From Prochlorococcus sp. RS04 (GTDB lineage Bacteria; Cyanobacteriota; Cyanobacteriia; PCC-6307; Cyanobiaceae), in assembly GCF_001989455.1 (NCBI RefSeq), contig NZ_CP018346.1:620001-684000 (forward strand): a DNA stretch of 64,000 nt. The letters run 5' to 3'. Position numbers and translations under genes: made by a program. Shown here one piece after another: positions 17,471 through 27,041 of the stretch (its first letter is position 1; each line of letters opens with the position of its first letter). The notes under the pieces are model-generated. The model was given only the letters and a program-made list of their open reading frames with translations, did no database searches and had not been told where the DNA came from.

Positions 17471-18540
17471 TTAAAAAATTTTCTAATCTCAATTTTAGAT
17501 TTGATTTTATTATTATTTTCCATATTCTTCTTCATAAGATCTAAAATTTCATAGTAATATTTTCCGTTTTTTGATTTTCTCTTAAAAATTCTTTCTATAG
17601 TTTCTTCAAAAACTTCTTTAGAAATTTTCCTTTGATTCATTAAAATTGAGCCTCCACTTTCAGCAAGAATCATTGCATTTTTCTCCTGGTGATTATTTTT
17701 AGAATAAGGAAATGGAATTAAAATTGAAGGTTTTTCAGTTTCTATAAGTTCATTTATTGTTCCTGCACCAGATCTCGATATTACAAGATCACAGTTTTGA
17801 ATCAAAGCTGCGATTTCATTAGTAAATTTCTTTTGAACATAATTATTGAAATTTTTTACATTAAAGGATTTTTGATTATATTCGCCAATAATATGAACAA
17901 TCCGAAACTGTTTTTTCATTAAAAATTCAATAGATTCGTTAAGAATTTGATTTATAGCTTTTGCTCCTTGGCTACCTCCCATAACAATCAAAAGAGGTCC
18001 TTTCCCTTTTGGGACCCATTCTGGCAAGGGATGGGATTTATAGAATTGATCTCTTAAAGGAGTACCAGTGAAAATAGTTTTACAATTTCTTAAATAAGAA
18101 TTTGTTTTCTTAAATCCTAGAAAAACATAGTTACACAAAAAACCAAAATATTTAGTGACCATTCCTGGAATTAAATTTGATTCATGAATAATGACAGGTA
18201 TCCTGAGAAGTTTTGAAGCAACAATAGTAGGAGCAGATATATAACCTCCAGTCGTAAAAACCAAGTTAATTTTTTTTTCTTTTAAAATCCTAATTATTTG
18301 GAAAGTTGACATTAAAATTTTTATATATTGATAAAACAAAAAAATATTTTTTCTTGGTGTCTTTATATTTAAAGTCTTCAAATTATATTTTTGGGGAATA
18401 AAATTCACATCAAGTCTTTGCTGAATACCCAACCAATGAATATTCCACTCATCTTCTACCTCTTTAGAAACTGCTAAAGCTGGAAAAATATGGCCTCCTG
18501 TTCCACTAGCTGCAACTAATAAATTATTTTTTTTAGACAT
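17449..18540 (-). CDS. murG: UDP-N-acetylglucosamine:undecaprenyl-pyrophosphoryl-MurNAc-pentapeptide transferase
   Basis: Glycosyltransferase that completes lipid II at the inner face of the plasma membrane. It has 363 residues. Motifs are AASGTGGHIFPALAVS at the N-terminus, the TGGYISAPTI segment, GGSQGAKAIN, VISRSGAGTINELIE with the UDP-GlcNAc-binding glutamate, and FPYSKNNHQEKNA. The gene overlaps the CobD-like gene by 22 bases at the 3' end and is only 32 bases from the divergent gene at 18573. Confidence 0.96.
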   Translation of the reverse strand: MSKKNNLLVAASGTGGHIFPALAVSKEVEDEWNIHWLGIQQRLDVNFIPQKYNLKTLNIKTPRKNIFLFYQYIKILMSTFQIIRILKEKKINLVFTTGGYISAPTIVASKLLRIPVIIHESNLIPGMVTKYFGFLCNYVFLGFKKTNSYLRNCKTIFTGTPLRDQFYKSHPLPEWVPKGKGPLLIVMGGSQGAKAINQILNESIEFLMKKQFRIVHIIGEYNQKSFNVKNFNNYVQKKFTNEIAALIQNCDLVISRSGAGTINELIETEKPSILIPFPYSKNNHQEKNAMILAESGGSILMNQRKISKEVFEETIERIFKRKSKNGKYYYEILDLMKKNMENNNKIKSKIEIRKFFNYFLKEF

Positions 18541-18572
18541 AAAAACTTTAATTAGTAGAATGAAAATAATAA

Positions 18573-19307
18573 ATGATAAATATGTTGAATTTAAACTTAT
18601 TCAGAAATATAGGATTCCCTCTCTACTTATTTGTTTATCTCATTCTCCCCTATTCAGCAATAACGCAAACTTTAAAAGTTGATTTTATAAGGAATTTAGA
18701 AACCTCATTAAATAAGCGAGACTTAGAGTTTATTAGAAAAAATTTTAGAAATGATGAAAACCAAAATATACCAAAACAGTTCTCAAAAATTATCAATGAT
18801 TTTCCTGATAGCAAATGGAAAATCAAAAGATTAGAGTCATATATTCCAAATAAAGAAATATTGAGAATAAGTGTTTCAGGAAGAAAAATAGTTAATGGAG
18901 AAATGCATACACTCGAATCCGATTTCGATTATGTTTTTTCAGTTCTAAATGGAAAAATTGATGAAGCTACCATTAAAAATTTATTTACAACAATAAGAAA
19001 TGATAATAATAAGATAGATATTAGTTTTAAAATCCCTGAAAAAGTTCTTACTGGTTCAAAATATGATATCGATATAATCCTAAATAAGCCACTTGAAGAA
19101 GTTATCATAACTGGAGCAATTAAAGCTCATCAAGTAAATTCATTGTTTGAACAAGAAATATTATTGGAGCCATTAGCATCTGGGGGAATCTTTAAAATGA
19201 CGAGAGCCCCTTCAAAACCAGGGATACAAATTTGGTCAGGAATCATAGCTCACCCTGAAGGAATGATTACTTTCACAAAGAGTATTGATATTGTTGATAA
19301 AATATAG
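18573..19307 (+). CDS. Unrecognised protein with N-terminal signal/anchor
   Basis: Protein of 244 residues that I cannot place in a family. It begins with an N-terminal hydrophobic stretch (about residues 12-30, FPLYLFVYLILPYSAI) followed by TQT, which looks like a signal peptide or membrane anchor, so the rest is probably in the periplasm or thylakoid lumen. The mature part is charged and mixed alpha/beta in appearance, with beta-like runs such as KIDISFKIPEKVLTG and a final segment about external attachment (PGIQIWSGIIAHPEGMITF). A second ATG nine bases downstream (18582) is an equally good start. It is divergent from murG with a 32-base gap and convergent with pgk. Confidence 0.75.
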   Translation: MINMLNLNLFRNIGFPLYLFVYLILPYSAITQTLKVDFIRNLETSLNKRDLEFIRKNFRNDENQNIPKQFSKIINDFPDSKWKIKRLESYIPNKEILRISVSGRKIVNGEMHTLESDFDYVFSVLNGKIDEATIKNLFTTIRNDNNKIDISFKIPEKVLTGSKYDIDIILNKPLEEVIITGAIKAHQVNSLFEQEILLEPLASGGIFKMTRAPSKPGIQIWSGIIAHPEGMITFTKSIDIVDKI

Positions 19308-19308
19308 C

Positions 19309-20517
19309 CTAAACGTCGTTTAAAGCAGCTACACCAGGTAAGGTTTTACCTTCTAAAAGTTCCAAACTTGCGCCACCTCCAGTAGATATATGAGACATTT
19401 TCTCAGCTAATCCTGCTTTTTCAACTGCTGCAACTGAATCTCCACCACCAATTATTGTACAAACTTCAGAAAAAGCACTTAAGTCCGCAAGGGTCGTAGC
19501 TATAGCATTTGTACCTTCTGCAAATTTATCAAATTCGAAAACTCCCATTGGCCCATTCCAAATTATTGTCTTACATTCTGCAAGAGCATTCTGAAAAACT
19601 TTAATGGAATCTGGACCAATATCAAGACCCATCCAATCTCCACTAATTGAATCAATTTGAGATATTTTACTTTCGGCGTCAGGCGAAAATTCATTAGCTA
19701 AAACAACATCAGTAGGTAATAATAATTCGACTCCTTTTGCTTTTGCTTTTGCTTCTAAATCCCTGGCAAGCTCAAGTTTATCTTCTTCTACAAGGCTCTT
19801 TCCAACATCTAGACCTCTAGCTTTATAAAAAGTAAAAATCATACCTCCACCAATCATAATTTTGTCACATTTATCTAGCAAAGAATCAAGAACACCTATT
19901 TTACTACTTACCTTTGATCCTCCAACTATTGCTGCTAAGGGACGCTTTGGAGCATCTATCGCTCCTTGTAAGTATTTTAATTCTTTTTCTAAAAGGAATC
20001 CAGCTACTGATGGACTTAAATAATTAGTAACTCCCTGAGTTGAAGCATGCGCTCTATGAGCAGCACCGAAAGCATCATTTACGTACATATCTGCATGTGA
20101 TGCTAATTTTTTAGCAAACTCAAGATCGTTCTTTTCCTCTTCACCAAAAAATCGAACATTTTCAAGTAAAAGAACATCTCCATTAGATAAGCTATTTGAT
20201 TGTGCAACTGCTTCATCACCAATACAACTGTTAGTAAGAGCAATATTTTGCCCCAACAATTCACTTAATCTTGCTGCTACTGGAGTTAATCTCATTTTGT
20301 CATTTACCTGACCCTTTGGTCTACCAAAATGAGCAGCTAAAATAATTTTTGCAGAATGATTAATAAGATATTCAATAGTTGGGATCGCTGCACGAATACG
20401 CGTATCGTCGGTTATTTGACCATCTTCATTTAATGGAACATTAAAATCTACTCTTACAAGAACTTTTTTTCCTTCTAAATGTGTCTTATCAAGACTGGAA
20501 AGAGATAATTTTGACAT
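19309..20517 (-). CDS. pgk: Phosphoglycerate kinase
   Basis: ATP-producing step of glycolysis and ATP-using step of the Calvin cycle. From the ATG at 20515-20517 the protein is 402 residues, starting [19 protein letters not shown]; four more in-frame residues exist upstream but are unlikely. Motifs are [57 protein letters not shown], and the nucleotide-binding [13 protein letters not shown] with [12 protein letters not shown]. It stops one base beyond the convergent unknown gene. Confidence 0.98.
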   Translation of the reverse strand: MSKLSLSSLDKTHLEGKKVLVRVDFNVPLNEDGQITDDTRIRAAIPTIEYLINHSAKIILAAHFGRPKGQVNDKMRLTPVAARLSELLGQNIALTNSCIGDEAVAQSNSLSNGDVLLLENVRFFGEEEKNDLEFAKKLASHADMYVNDAFGAAHRAHASTQGVTNYLSPSVAGFLLEKELKYLQGAIDAPKRPLAAIVGGSKVSSKIGVLDSLLDKCDKIMIGGGMIFTFYKARGLDVGKSLVEEDKLELARDLEAKAKAKGVELLLPTDVVLANEFSPDAESKISQIDSISGDWMGLDIGPDSIKVFQNALAECKTIIWNGPMGVFEFDKFAEGTNAIATTLADLSAFSEVCTIIGGGDSVAAVEKAGLAEKMSHISTGGGASLELLEGKTLPGVAALNDV

Positions 20518-20735
20518 TAAACTAAACAAGCTATATTTATAATCTCAAGACCCTAACGCTAATTTGGGCTTATTGGGTTAAAAAGTAGTTACTGTTACCT
20601 ATGCCTTAATAAATTTTAAGAATTAACGATTATAAAAATATTTCATTAATAAAATTTATACTAAACTTTAGAAGTAAATACTTTTGAAACTTATAAAAAC
20701 TAAAAGGAATACAAAATTTTATTTGATTTATTGAA
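20518..20735. other. Divergent intergenic region pgk / rbgA
   Basis: AT-rich gap holding the promoters of pgk and the GTPase gene. A relatively GC-rich island with three short G or C triplets lies around 20550-20580, closer to pgk. No tRNA or short gene is evident. Confidence 0.4.
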
Positions 20736-21608
20736 GTGGACATACCCAAAATCCAATGGTACCCAGGCCATATCGCAAAAGCAGAAAAGAAATTATCTGA
20801 AGTTATCAATAAAGTAGATTTAGTTATAGAAGTTAGAGATGCAAGAATTCCTTTGTCGACAGGACATCCACACTTAAATAAATGGATAAATAATAAAAAA
20901 CATATTCTTGTTATTAACAGATCAGACATGATCTCCCTTCATACAATCAATAGTTGGAATAAATGGTTTAATGCTAAAGATCAATATCCTCTTTGGTGTG
21001 ATGCCAAAAGAGGAATAGGTATTAAAGAAATTTGTAAGTCAGCCAAAGATTCTAGGTCGTCAATCGACGATAGAAGACTCTCTAGAGGAATGCGAATTAG
21101 GTCAATTAGAGCCCTTTTACTTGGTTTCCCAAACGTAGGAAAGTCAGCATTAATTAATAGAATTGCAAAAAAAAGAGTTGTAGATAGCGCTAGGAAAGCA
21201 GGCGTGACTCGTAATTTAAGATGGATAAAATTAGAAAGTGGTATAGATCTGCTAGATGCTCCTGGTGTTATACCTCCAAATTTAGAAGATCAAAAATCAG
21301 CACTTAATCTTGCACTGTGTGACGATATTGGTGAAGCTGCTTATGAAATAGAGAGTGTTGCAATTGGGTTTATCAAAATTATATCCACTCTCAACAAAGA
21401 TAAGAATGCGAATATCTCAGTTAAACAAATATCTAATAGATATGGAGTTGATATTGCAAAAGGCTTTAAGAGTCCTTCTGCTTGGATGAACGAAGCAGCT
21501 TCAAAACATACCTCAGGCGATATAAGAAGAATGTCTCATAAGTTATTAGAAGATTATAGAAATCAAATGCTGGGTAAAATTGCTTTAGAAGTCCCACTAT
21601 GGAATTAA
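20736..21608 (+). CDS. rbgA: Ribosome biogenesis GTPase YlqF/RbgA
   Basis: Circularly permuted GTPase for late 50S assembly. It has 290 residues. As expected for the permuted family, the G4-like motif (VINRSD, about 65-70) comes before G1 (GFPNVGKS, about 130-137) and G3 (DAPGV, about 172). The N-terminal IQWYPGHIAKAEKKL and the later C-terminal helical domain match RbgA. The start is GTG. The last ten bases overlap the next gene, a pseudouridine synthase, which suggests coupled translation of two ribosome-maturation factors. Confidence 0.94.
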   Translation: MDIPKIQWYPGHIAKAEKKLSEVINKVDLVIEVRDARIPLSTGHPHLNKWINNKKHILVINRSDMISLHTINSWNKWFNAKDQYPLWCDAKRGIGIKEICKSAKDSRSSIDDRRLSRGMRIRSIRALLLGFPNVGKSALINRIAKKRVVDSARKAGVTRNLRWIKLESGIDLLDAPGVIPPNLEDQKSALNLALCDDIGEAAYEIESVAIGFIKIISTLNKDKNANISVKQISNRYGVDIAKGFKSPSAWMNEAASKHTSGDIRRMSHKLLEDYRNQMLGKIALEVPLWN

Positions 21609-22558
21609 ATAATCAAAATTCTTTCGGCATTGGAGAAGGTGAGCTTATAGAAATTATTTATGAGCTACCTCTTCCTATGAGGCTAGACAGATGGTTGGTA
21701 AGTAAAAGACCAGAACAAAGTAGAGCAAGAATTCAACATTTTATAAATTCAGGTTTAGTACTTGTAAATTACAAGACTGCTAAAGCAAAGACCCCATTAA
21801 AAAATGGCGACAATGTTCAAATATGGATGCCTCCTCCAGAACCTCTTATTTATTTGAAACCTGAAAAAATGGATTTAAATATCCTTTTTGAAGACGAGCA
21901 CATCATAGTAATCAATAAACAATCAGGTCTAATAGTTCATCCAGCCCCTGGACATAAATCAGGCACTTTAGTGAATGGATTACTTTTTCACTGTAAAGAT
22001 CTACCTGGAATTAATGGGAAACTAAGACCTGGGATTGTTCACAGATTAGATAAAGATACCTCCGGATGTATGGTGGTTGCAAAAAGCCAAGAGGCATTAG
22101 TAAATCTCCAGAAACAAATTAAAGAAAAAATAGCATCACGCGAATATATTGCAGTAATTCATGGGGCACCTAATTCTGGAGAAGGTCAAATAGTGGGACA
22201 CATTGGCAGAGATAAATTAAATAGATTGAAATATAAAGTAGTTGAAGAGACTTCAGGAAGATATGCCTGTACCTATTGGAAATTAGAAGAAAGGTTTGGC
22301 AATTACTCATTAATGAGTTTCAAACTAGATACGGGGCGAACCCATCAAATAAGAGTTCATTGCGCTCACATTAATCATCCAATTGTGGGTGATCCACTAT
22401 ATGGAAGATGTAAAAAACTACCATGTAAATTAGATGGCCAAGCTTTACACGCCGTTAAGCTTGGACTTATACATCCAATAAATGGTAAAGAAATGATATT
22501 TGAATCAGAATTACCATTAGATTTTAAAAAATTACTAAGTATTCTAAAAGTTAAATAA
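21599..22558 (+). CDS. rluD: RluA/RluD-family 23S rRNA pseudouridine synthase
   Basis: Isomerises specific uridines in rRNA. The protein has 319 residues with an N-terminal S4 RNA-binding domain (MRLDRWLVSKRPEQSRARIQ, about 25-85) followed by the RluA catalytic core, including the aspartate motif GIVHRLDKDTSGCMVVAK and the LDTGRTHQIRVH and GDPLYG segments. The layout fits RluD (helix 69 pseudouridines), but RluA-family members are hard to separate by eye. It overlaps the rbgA gene by ten bases, and its stop overlaps the ABC gene on the other strand by eight. Confidence 0.92.
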   Translation: MELNNQNSFGIGEGELIEIIYELPLPMRLDRWLVSKRPEQSRARIQHFINSGLVLVNYKTAKAKTPLKNGDNVQIWMPPPEPLIYLKPEKMDLNILFEDEHIIVINKQSGLIVHPAPGHKSGTLVNGLLFHCKDLPGINGKLRPGIVHRLDKDTSGCMVVAKSQEALVNLQKQIKEKIASREYIAVIHGAPNSGEGQIVGHIGRDKLNRLKYKVVEETSGRYACTYWKLEERFGNYSLMSFKLDTGRTHQIRVHCAHINHPIVGDPLYGRCKKLPCKLDGQALHAVKLGLIHPINGKEMIFESELPLDFKKLLSILKVK

Positions 22559-24149
22559 GATTTAAAGAGGAATTTAGAAGTGATTTTGTATACGTGTTTT
22601 TAGTTTTAGTGAATATTGTAGAACTTTCTCCTTCATCAACTATCTTTCCTTGATTCATAACTAGCAACCTATCACAAAATTTTTTAGCAATGCCTAAATC
22701 ATGGGTAATAAAGATAATCGTTAAATTCATTTTTTCTTGAAATGCTCTAAGTAATTCAAGAATCTCTATTTTTACTGAAGCATCCAACATATTTACGCTC
22801 TCATCACAAATTAAAATTTTTGGATTCAACAATAGCGCCTTGGCCAATGAAATTCTTTGCAATTGACCACCAGATAATTGGTTAGGATAAGAATTAAAAA
22901 AATCATTATTTAAGGGAAGATTTAAATTTCTTAACATTAATCTTATTTCTTTTTCGATTTTTCCTTTATCTGAAATTTTTTGAATAAAAAATATATCTTC
23001 CAAAATACTTTTAATTGTCATTTTCGGGTTCAAACTTGAAAAAGGATCTTGAAAAATAATTTGCACTTTATTGTTCTTTTTAAAAGATTTATTTTTTTTC
23101 GATGCATGATTTTTATCATAAATTTTGATTTCACCACCTCTTACTTTAAGAAGTCCAATTAAAGCCCTGCATAATGTACTTTTACCACTCCCTGAAGAAC
23201 CAACTATTCCAAGAGTCTCATTCTCATATAACTTGAAACTAACTTCATTTAAAGCCTTATTCCATTTATTAATGAAAATTGAAGAATTTAATTTATACCA
23301 ATGTCTTAGGTTATTTACCTCTAGAATGACCTCATCTCGAGAATTATTTTTAGTATTTGGTTCTAATACTATTTTTGAAGCATTTACTAACTTTTTCCCG
23401 ATATCTGATTTTGGTGATTGAAAAATATCTAATATATTCCCTTTTTCAACAATCGATCCCTTTTCAATTATTGCAACTTTTTTACACCACTTTGCTGCAA
23501 GATTAATATCATGACTAATTAAAATTAAAGTTGTATCAAATTCATTACATAGATGAATTATTTCTTGCATAATTTCAAAACTTGTTTTTGTATCTAAGCT
23601 TGTTGTAGGTTCATCAGCTATTAATAATTTAGGTTTCAAAGCAAGTGCCATTGCTATAGAAACTCTCTGTCTCATTCCGCCGCTAAATTGATGTGGGAAA
23701 GAATCAAGTCTACTTTCTTCAATTCCGACTTTTTGAAAAACTTCTCTTACTAATTTTTTAATGGCTAAAGATGATTTAGTTTGATCATGTGTTTTAAATA
23801 ATTCATATAAATGATCCCCAACTCTCATTAGCGGATTAAGTTTTTTTATAGAGTCTTGAAAAATAAATCCAAAATTCTTTCTTCTAAATAATTGTGCATC
23901 TTTGTTTTTTATTTTCCTAGGATCTTCATTAGAAATCGATAGATACCCTTTAGAAGTGGCCTTTGCAGGCAATATATTTACTAATGTTTTTGCAAAAGTG
24001 GTCTTTCCACATCCAGAAGGTCCTATTATGGCCAAATGATCTCCACTATCTATTTCCAAATTAAAATTTTTGATAATAGGTTGCTGTTTTAGACCATATT
24101 TAACAGTAAGATTTTTAACTACAATAATTTTTTCTTTATTTTTTTCCAT
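22551..24149 (-). CDS. Duplicated ABC ATPase, DppD-DppF / YejF type
   Basis: One protein of 532 residues with two complete ABC ATPase domains in tandem. Domain 1 has Walker A GPSGCGKTT (about 39-47), signature SGGMRQRVSIA and Walker B LLIADEPTT. Domain 2 has GSSGSGKST (about 315), signature LSGGQLQRISLA and ILICDESVN. The arrangement resembles the fused ATPase of peptide or oligopeptide importers (YejF-like). No permease or binding protein is adjacent, so partners must be encoded elsewhere. Both signature motifs look functional, except that domain 2 has DES rather than DEP or DEA after the Walker B aspartate. Substrate is unknown. Confidence 0.9.
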   Translation of the reverse strand: MEKNKEKIIVVKNLTVKYGLKQQPIIKNFNLEIDSGDHLAIIGPSGCGKTTFAKTLVNILPAKATSKGYLSISNEDPRKIKNKDAQLFRRKNFGFIFQDSIKKLNPLMRVGDHLYELFKTHDQTKSSLAIKKLVREVFQKVGIEESRLDSFPHQFSGGMRQRVSIAMALALKPKLLIADEPTTSLDTKTSFEIMQEIIHLCNEFDTTLILISHDINLAAKWCKKVAIIEKGSIVEKGNILDIFQSPKSDIGKKLVNASKIVLEPNTKNNSRDEVILEVNNLRHWYKLNSSIFINKWNKALNEVSFKLYENETLGIVGSSGSGKSTLCRALIGLLKVRGGEIKIYDKNHASKKNKSFKKNNKVQIIFQDPFSSLNPKMTIKSILEDIFFIQKISDKGKIEKEIRLMLRNLNLPLNNDFFNSYPNQLSGGQLQRISLAKALLLNPKILICDESVNMLDASVKIEILELLRAFQEKMNLTIIFITHDLGIAKKFCDRLLVMNQGKIVDEGESSTIFTKTKNTYTKSLLNSSLNLI

Positions 24150-24203
24150 GATTTATAGCAAATTTTTCTAGACATAAATAAAATATATCTAAAGCAATAT
24201 AAA

Positions 24204-26513
24204 ATGTCCGAGGCAGCTGCAAATTCAAAAGAAAAAAACGAAATTGAAGTTTCCAAAACTATTTTGCCTGAAAATAAAAAATATGAAAGTGAATCTTTGA
24301 ATTATCAAATAAAAATTCCCGATTGGCTTCTTAAAGATATTCATAATTTTGAAAAATCAAATAAAGAAAATGATGAGAATCAAAACCTTATAGTAAAGGC
24401 TTTTAAACTTGCTTATAAAGCTCATGATGGACAATTCCGTGCGAGCGGCGAGCCATACATTATCCACCCGGTTGCTGTTGCAAATCTCCTTAAAGAAATA
24501 GGTGCTAGTTCGTCTGTTATTGCTGCAGGCCTTTTGCATGATGTAGTTGAAGATACTGGCATTGATTTATCCGAAATAGAAACAAATTTTGGATTGGAAG
24601 TAAAAATACTTGTAGAGGGTGTAACAAAATTAGGCGGCATTCACTTTAACAATAGGACTGAAGCACAAGCTGAAAATCTTAGGAAAATGTTTTTGGCTAT
24701 GGCCAGCGATATCAGAGTTGTCTTAGTTAAACTTGCAGATCGACTTCATAACATGAGAACAATTGAATGGCTAAATGATGAGAAAAAACTAAGAATAGCG
24801 AGAGAAACAAGAGAGATTTATGCACCATTAGCTAATCGACTAGGAATAAACAGATTTAAATGGGAATTAGAAGATTTAGCTTTTAAATTCCTAGAGCCTA
24901 AAGAATATCTAGATCTTAAAGATCAAATCGCCGTTAAAAGAAGTGATAGAGAAAAAAGATTAAAAGTAACTTTGAATCTTATGAAGGAAAACTTGATTTC
25001 AGCAGGTTTGAAAAATTTTGAAATAACAGGAAGGCCAAAACATCTTTATGGCATCTGGAGCAAAATGGAAAGACAACAAAAGCATTTTCACGAGATTTAT
25101 GATGTTGCTGCCCTAAGAATTATCGTGGACAATTCAGATAGTTGTTATAGAGCTTTAGCAGTTGTTCATGATACTTTCAAACCAATTCCAGGTAGATTTA
25201 AAGACTATATAGGATTACCAAAACCCAATGGATATCAATCCTTACACACTTCTGTGATTGGAAGACATCGACCTATTGAAGTTCAAATTAGAACTACTTC
25301 GATGCATCAAATTGCTGAATATGGTATTGCCGCACATTGGCAATATAAAGAGGGTGGTTCTCCTGCTAAAAGTAATGCCGAGAGATTTAATTGGCTTAGA
25401 CAATTAGTAGAATGGCAACAAGAAGGAAATGAAAGGGATCATAATGATTATTTAGCTTCAATTAAAGAAGATTTATTTGATGAAGAAGTATTTGTAATCA
25501 CTCCAAAAGGAGATGTTGTTGGTTTAAGGAAAGGATCTACCGCGATAGATTTCGCCTACAGAATCCATTCTGAAGTTGGAAATCACTGTAATGGAATAAG
25601 AATTAATGAAAAGCTTTCTCCATTATCTACAGCACTTCAAAATGGTGACTTCATAGAAATTTTGACAAATAATAATGCTACTCCAAGCTTGGATTGGCTG
25701 AACTTTGTAGTTACGCCAACTGCTAAAAATAGAATTCGCCAATGGTATAAGAAAAGCCATCGTGATGAAACGATTAAAAGAGGTAGAGATTTACTTGAAA
25801 AAGAAGTAGGTAGAAACGGTTTTGAAGCATTACTTTCTAGTGAAGCCATGAAAAAAGTTGCAAATCGATGCAATTTAAAAACTACTGAAGACCTTCTTGC
25901 ATCTCTTGGTTTTGGTGGTTTGACTTTGCATCAAGTATTAAACAGACTAAGAGAAGAAATAAAATTACAGACAGAAGATGTTAAAAATGATTCTGACTCT
26001 GAAATAGCAAAATCACTTAAAAGTAATAATAATTTATCCACTAATCAATCTAATAAAGCAGCAAAAACACCAATTTCCGGGATAGAAGGTCTTGATTACA
26101 GAATAGGTAAATGCTGTTCCCCACTCCCAGGCGAGGATATTATCGGAACTGTGTCGCTCGGCAATCATGGGATAACTATACATAGGGAAGATTGTGAAAA
26201 TGTAATACCAATTCCAATAGAGAGAAGATTACCTGTCGGTTGGAATCAAGATAATAAAACTGGCGATAATAAGTTTCCAATTCAGCTACGAATAGAAGTA
26301 ATTGATCGAGTTGGAGTTCTTAAAGATATTCTTATGCGGTTATCTGATAAAGGTATAAACGTTAGTGATGCCAATGTTAAAACTGCTTATGGTAAACCAG
26401 CTATTATAAATCTTTGTGTAGGTCTTGAAAGTTATAATCAACTTCACAAAACAATTGAACAAATTAAATCAATGGCAGATGTTTTAGATATTGCCAGAGT
26501 TGGGCAAAGTTAA
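24204..26513 (+). CDS. spoT: Rel/SpoT-type (p)ppGpp synthetase/hydrolase
   Basis: Stringent-response enzyme of 769 residues with all domains of the long RSH family. A hydrolase HD domain (AGLLHDVVEDTGI, near residue 110) is followed by the synthetase domain (about 240-400) with GRFKDYIGLPKPNGYQSLHTSVIG and AEYGIAAHWQYK. Then come TGS (VFVITPKGDVVGLRKGSTAIDFAY, about 430), a CC-containing zinc-finger-like segment (GKCCSPLPGED) and a C-terminal ACT domain (about 690-769). The RFKD charge pattern and intact HD site suggest a bifunctional enzyme rather than a synthetase-only RelA. It is divergent from the ABC gene. Confidence 0.96.
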   Translation: MSEAAANSKEKNEIEVSKTILPENKKYESESLNYQIKIPDWLLKDIHNFEKSNKENDENQNLIVKAFKLAYKAHDGQFRASGEPYIIHPVAVANLLKEIGASSSVIAAGLLHDVVEDTGIDLSEIETNFGLEVKILVEGVTKLGGIHFNNRTEAQAENLRKMFLAMASDIRVVLVKLADRLHNMRTIEWLNDEKKLRIARETREIYAPLANRLGINRFKWELEDLAFKFLEPKEYLDLKDQIAVKRSDREKRLKVTLNLMKENLISAGLKNFEITGRPKHLYGIWSKMERQQKHFHEIYDVAALRIIVDNSDSCYRALAVVHDTFKPIPGRFKDYIGLPKPNGYQSLHTSVIGRHRPIEVQIRTTSMHQIAEYGIAAHWQYKEGGSPAKSNAERFNWLRQLVEWQQEGNERDHNDYLASIKEDLFDEEVFVITPKGDVVGLRKGSTAIDFAYRIHSEVGNHCNGIRINEKLSPLSTALQNGDFIEILTNNNATPSLDWLNFVVTPTAKNRIRQWYKKSHRDETIKRGRDLLEKEVGRNGFEALLSSEAMKKVANRCNLKTTEDLLASLGFGGLTLHQVLNRLREEIKLQTEDVKNDSDSEIAKSLKSNNNLSTNQSNKAAKTPISGIEGLDYRIGKCCSPLPGEDIIGTVSLGNHGITIHREDCENVIPIPIERRLPVGWNQDNKTGDNKFPIQLRIEVIDRVGVLKDILMRLSDKGINVSDANVKTAYGKPAIINLCVGLESYNQLHKTIEQIKSMADVLDIARVGQS

Positions 26514-26531
26514 TTTTAAAATCAGATCAAT

Positions 26532-26975
26532 CTATCTTTTACTTTTTATCTTGTAGATAAAGAAAACAATACTGCCGCAAATCAAAGCTAATAAAATACC
26601 TACACAAGATGAACCTAAGAGTAATTTTAGGGAAAAAATTCTACCTTGTTTCCATAAGTCATCAATAACTAAACTTTTTTCAAGAATTTTATTAGAAGGA
26701 TTATTTAAAAAAATCGAACCAACTTTATAGTTAAAATAATAAAGTGGAATATAAGTAAAAGGGTTGCTGATCCAGGTACCAATTGCAGCTAGAACAATAT
26801 TTCCCTTAGCTATTTTCGCAAAAAATACTCCCATTAAAGTCTGAAAACCAAAAAAAGGAAAGCAACCACTAAATACCCCTATAGCTAAACCTTTAGCATT
26901 AAAGAAAGGACTTCCATTCTGACTCCTAAATAATGATAGAATTTTCTTATAGGTAATATCTCTTTTAAATCTCAT
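26532..26975 (-). CDS. DUF2062 membrane protein
   Basis: Integral membrane protein of 147 residues with the DUF2062 pattern: KGLAIGVFSGCFPFFGFQTLMG, then IGTWISNPFTYIPLYYFNYKVG and a C-terminal hydrophobic segment. Two or three membrane helices are expected. The biochemical role of this family is not established. The gene converges on spoT (18 bases apart) and is divergent from mnmE. Confidence 0.85.
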   Translation of the reverse strand: MRFKRDITYKKILSLFRSQNGSPFFNAKGLAIGVFSGCFPFFGFQTLMGVFFAKIAKGNIVLAAIGTWISNPFTYIPLYYFNYKVGSIFLNNPSNKILEKSLVIDDLWKQGRIFSLKLLLGSSCVGILLALICGSIVFFIYKIKSKR

Positions 26976-27041
26976 TCAGAAAGAAAATTTCAAAATTAAA
27001 TTCTTGATAATCTTACTTAATTATCCATAACAAAGCGAGAG

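Noticed and set aside
24422..24640. Minus-strand frames inside the spoT gene
   Set aside because: Antisense shadow of the HD domain region; no independent start signal or conserved text.
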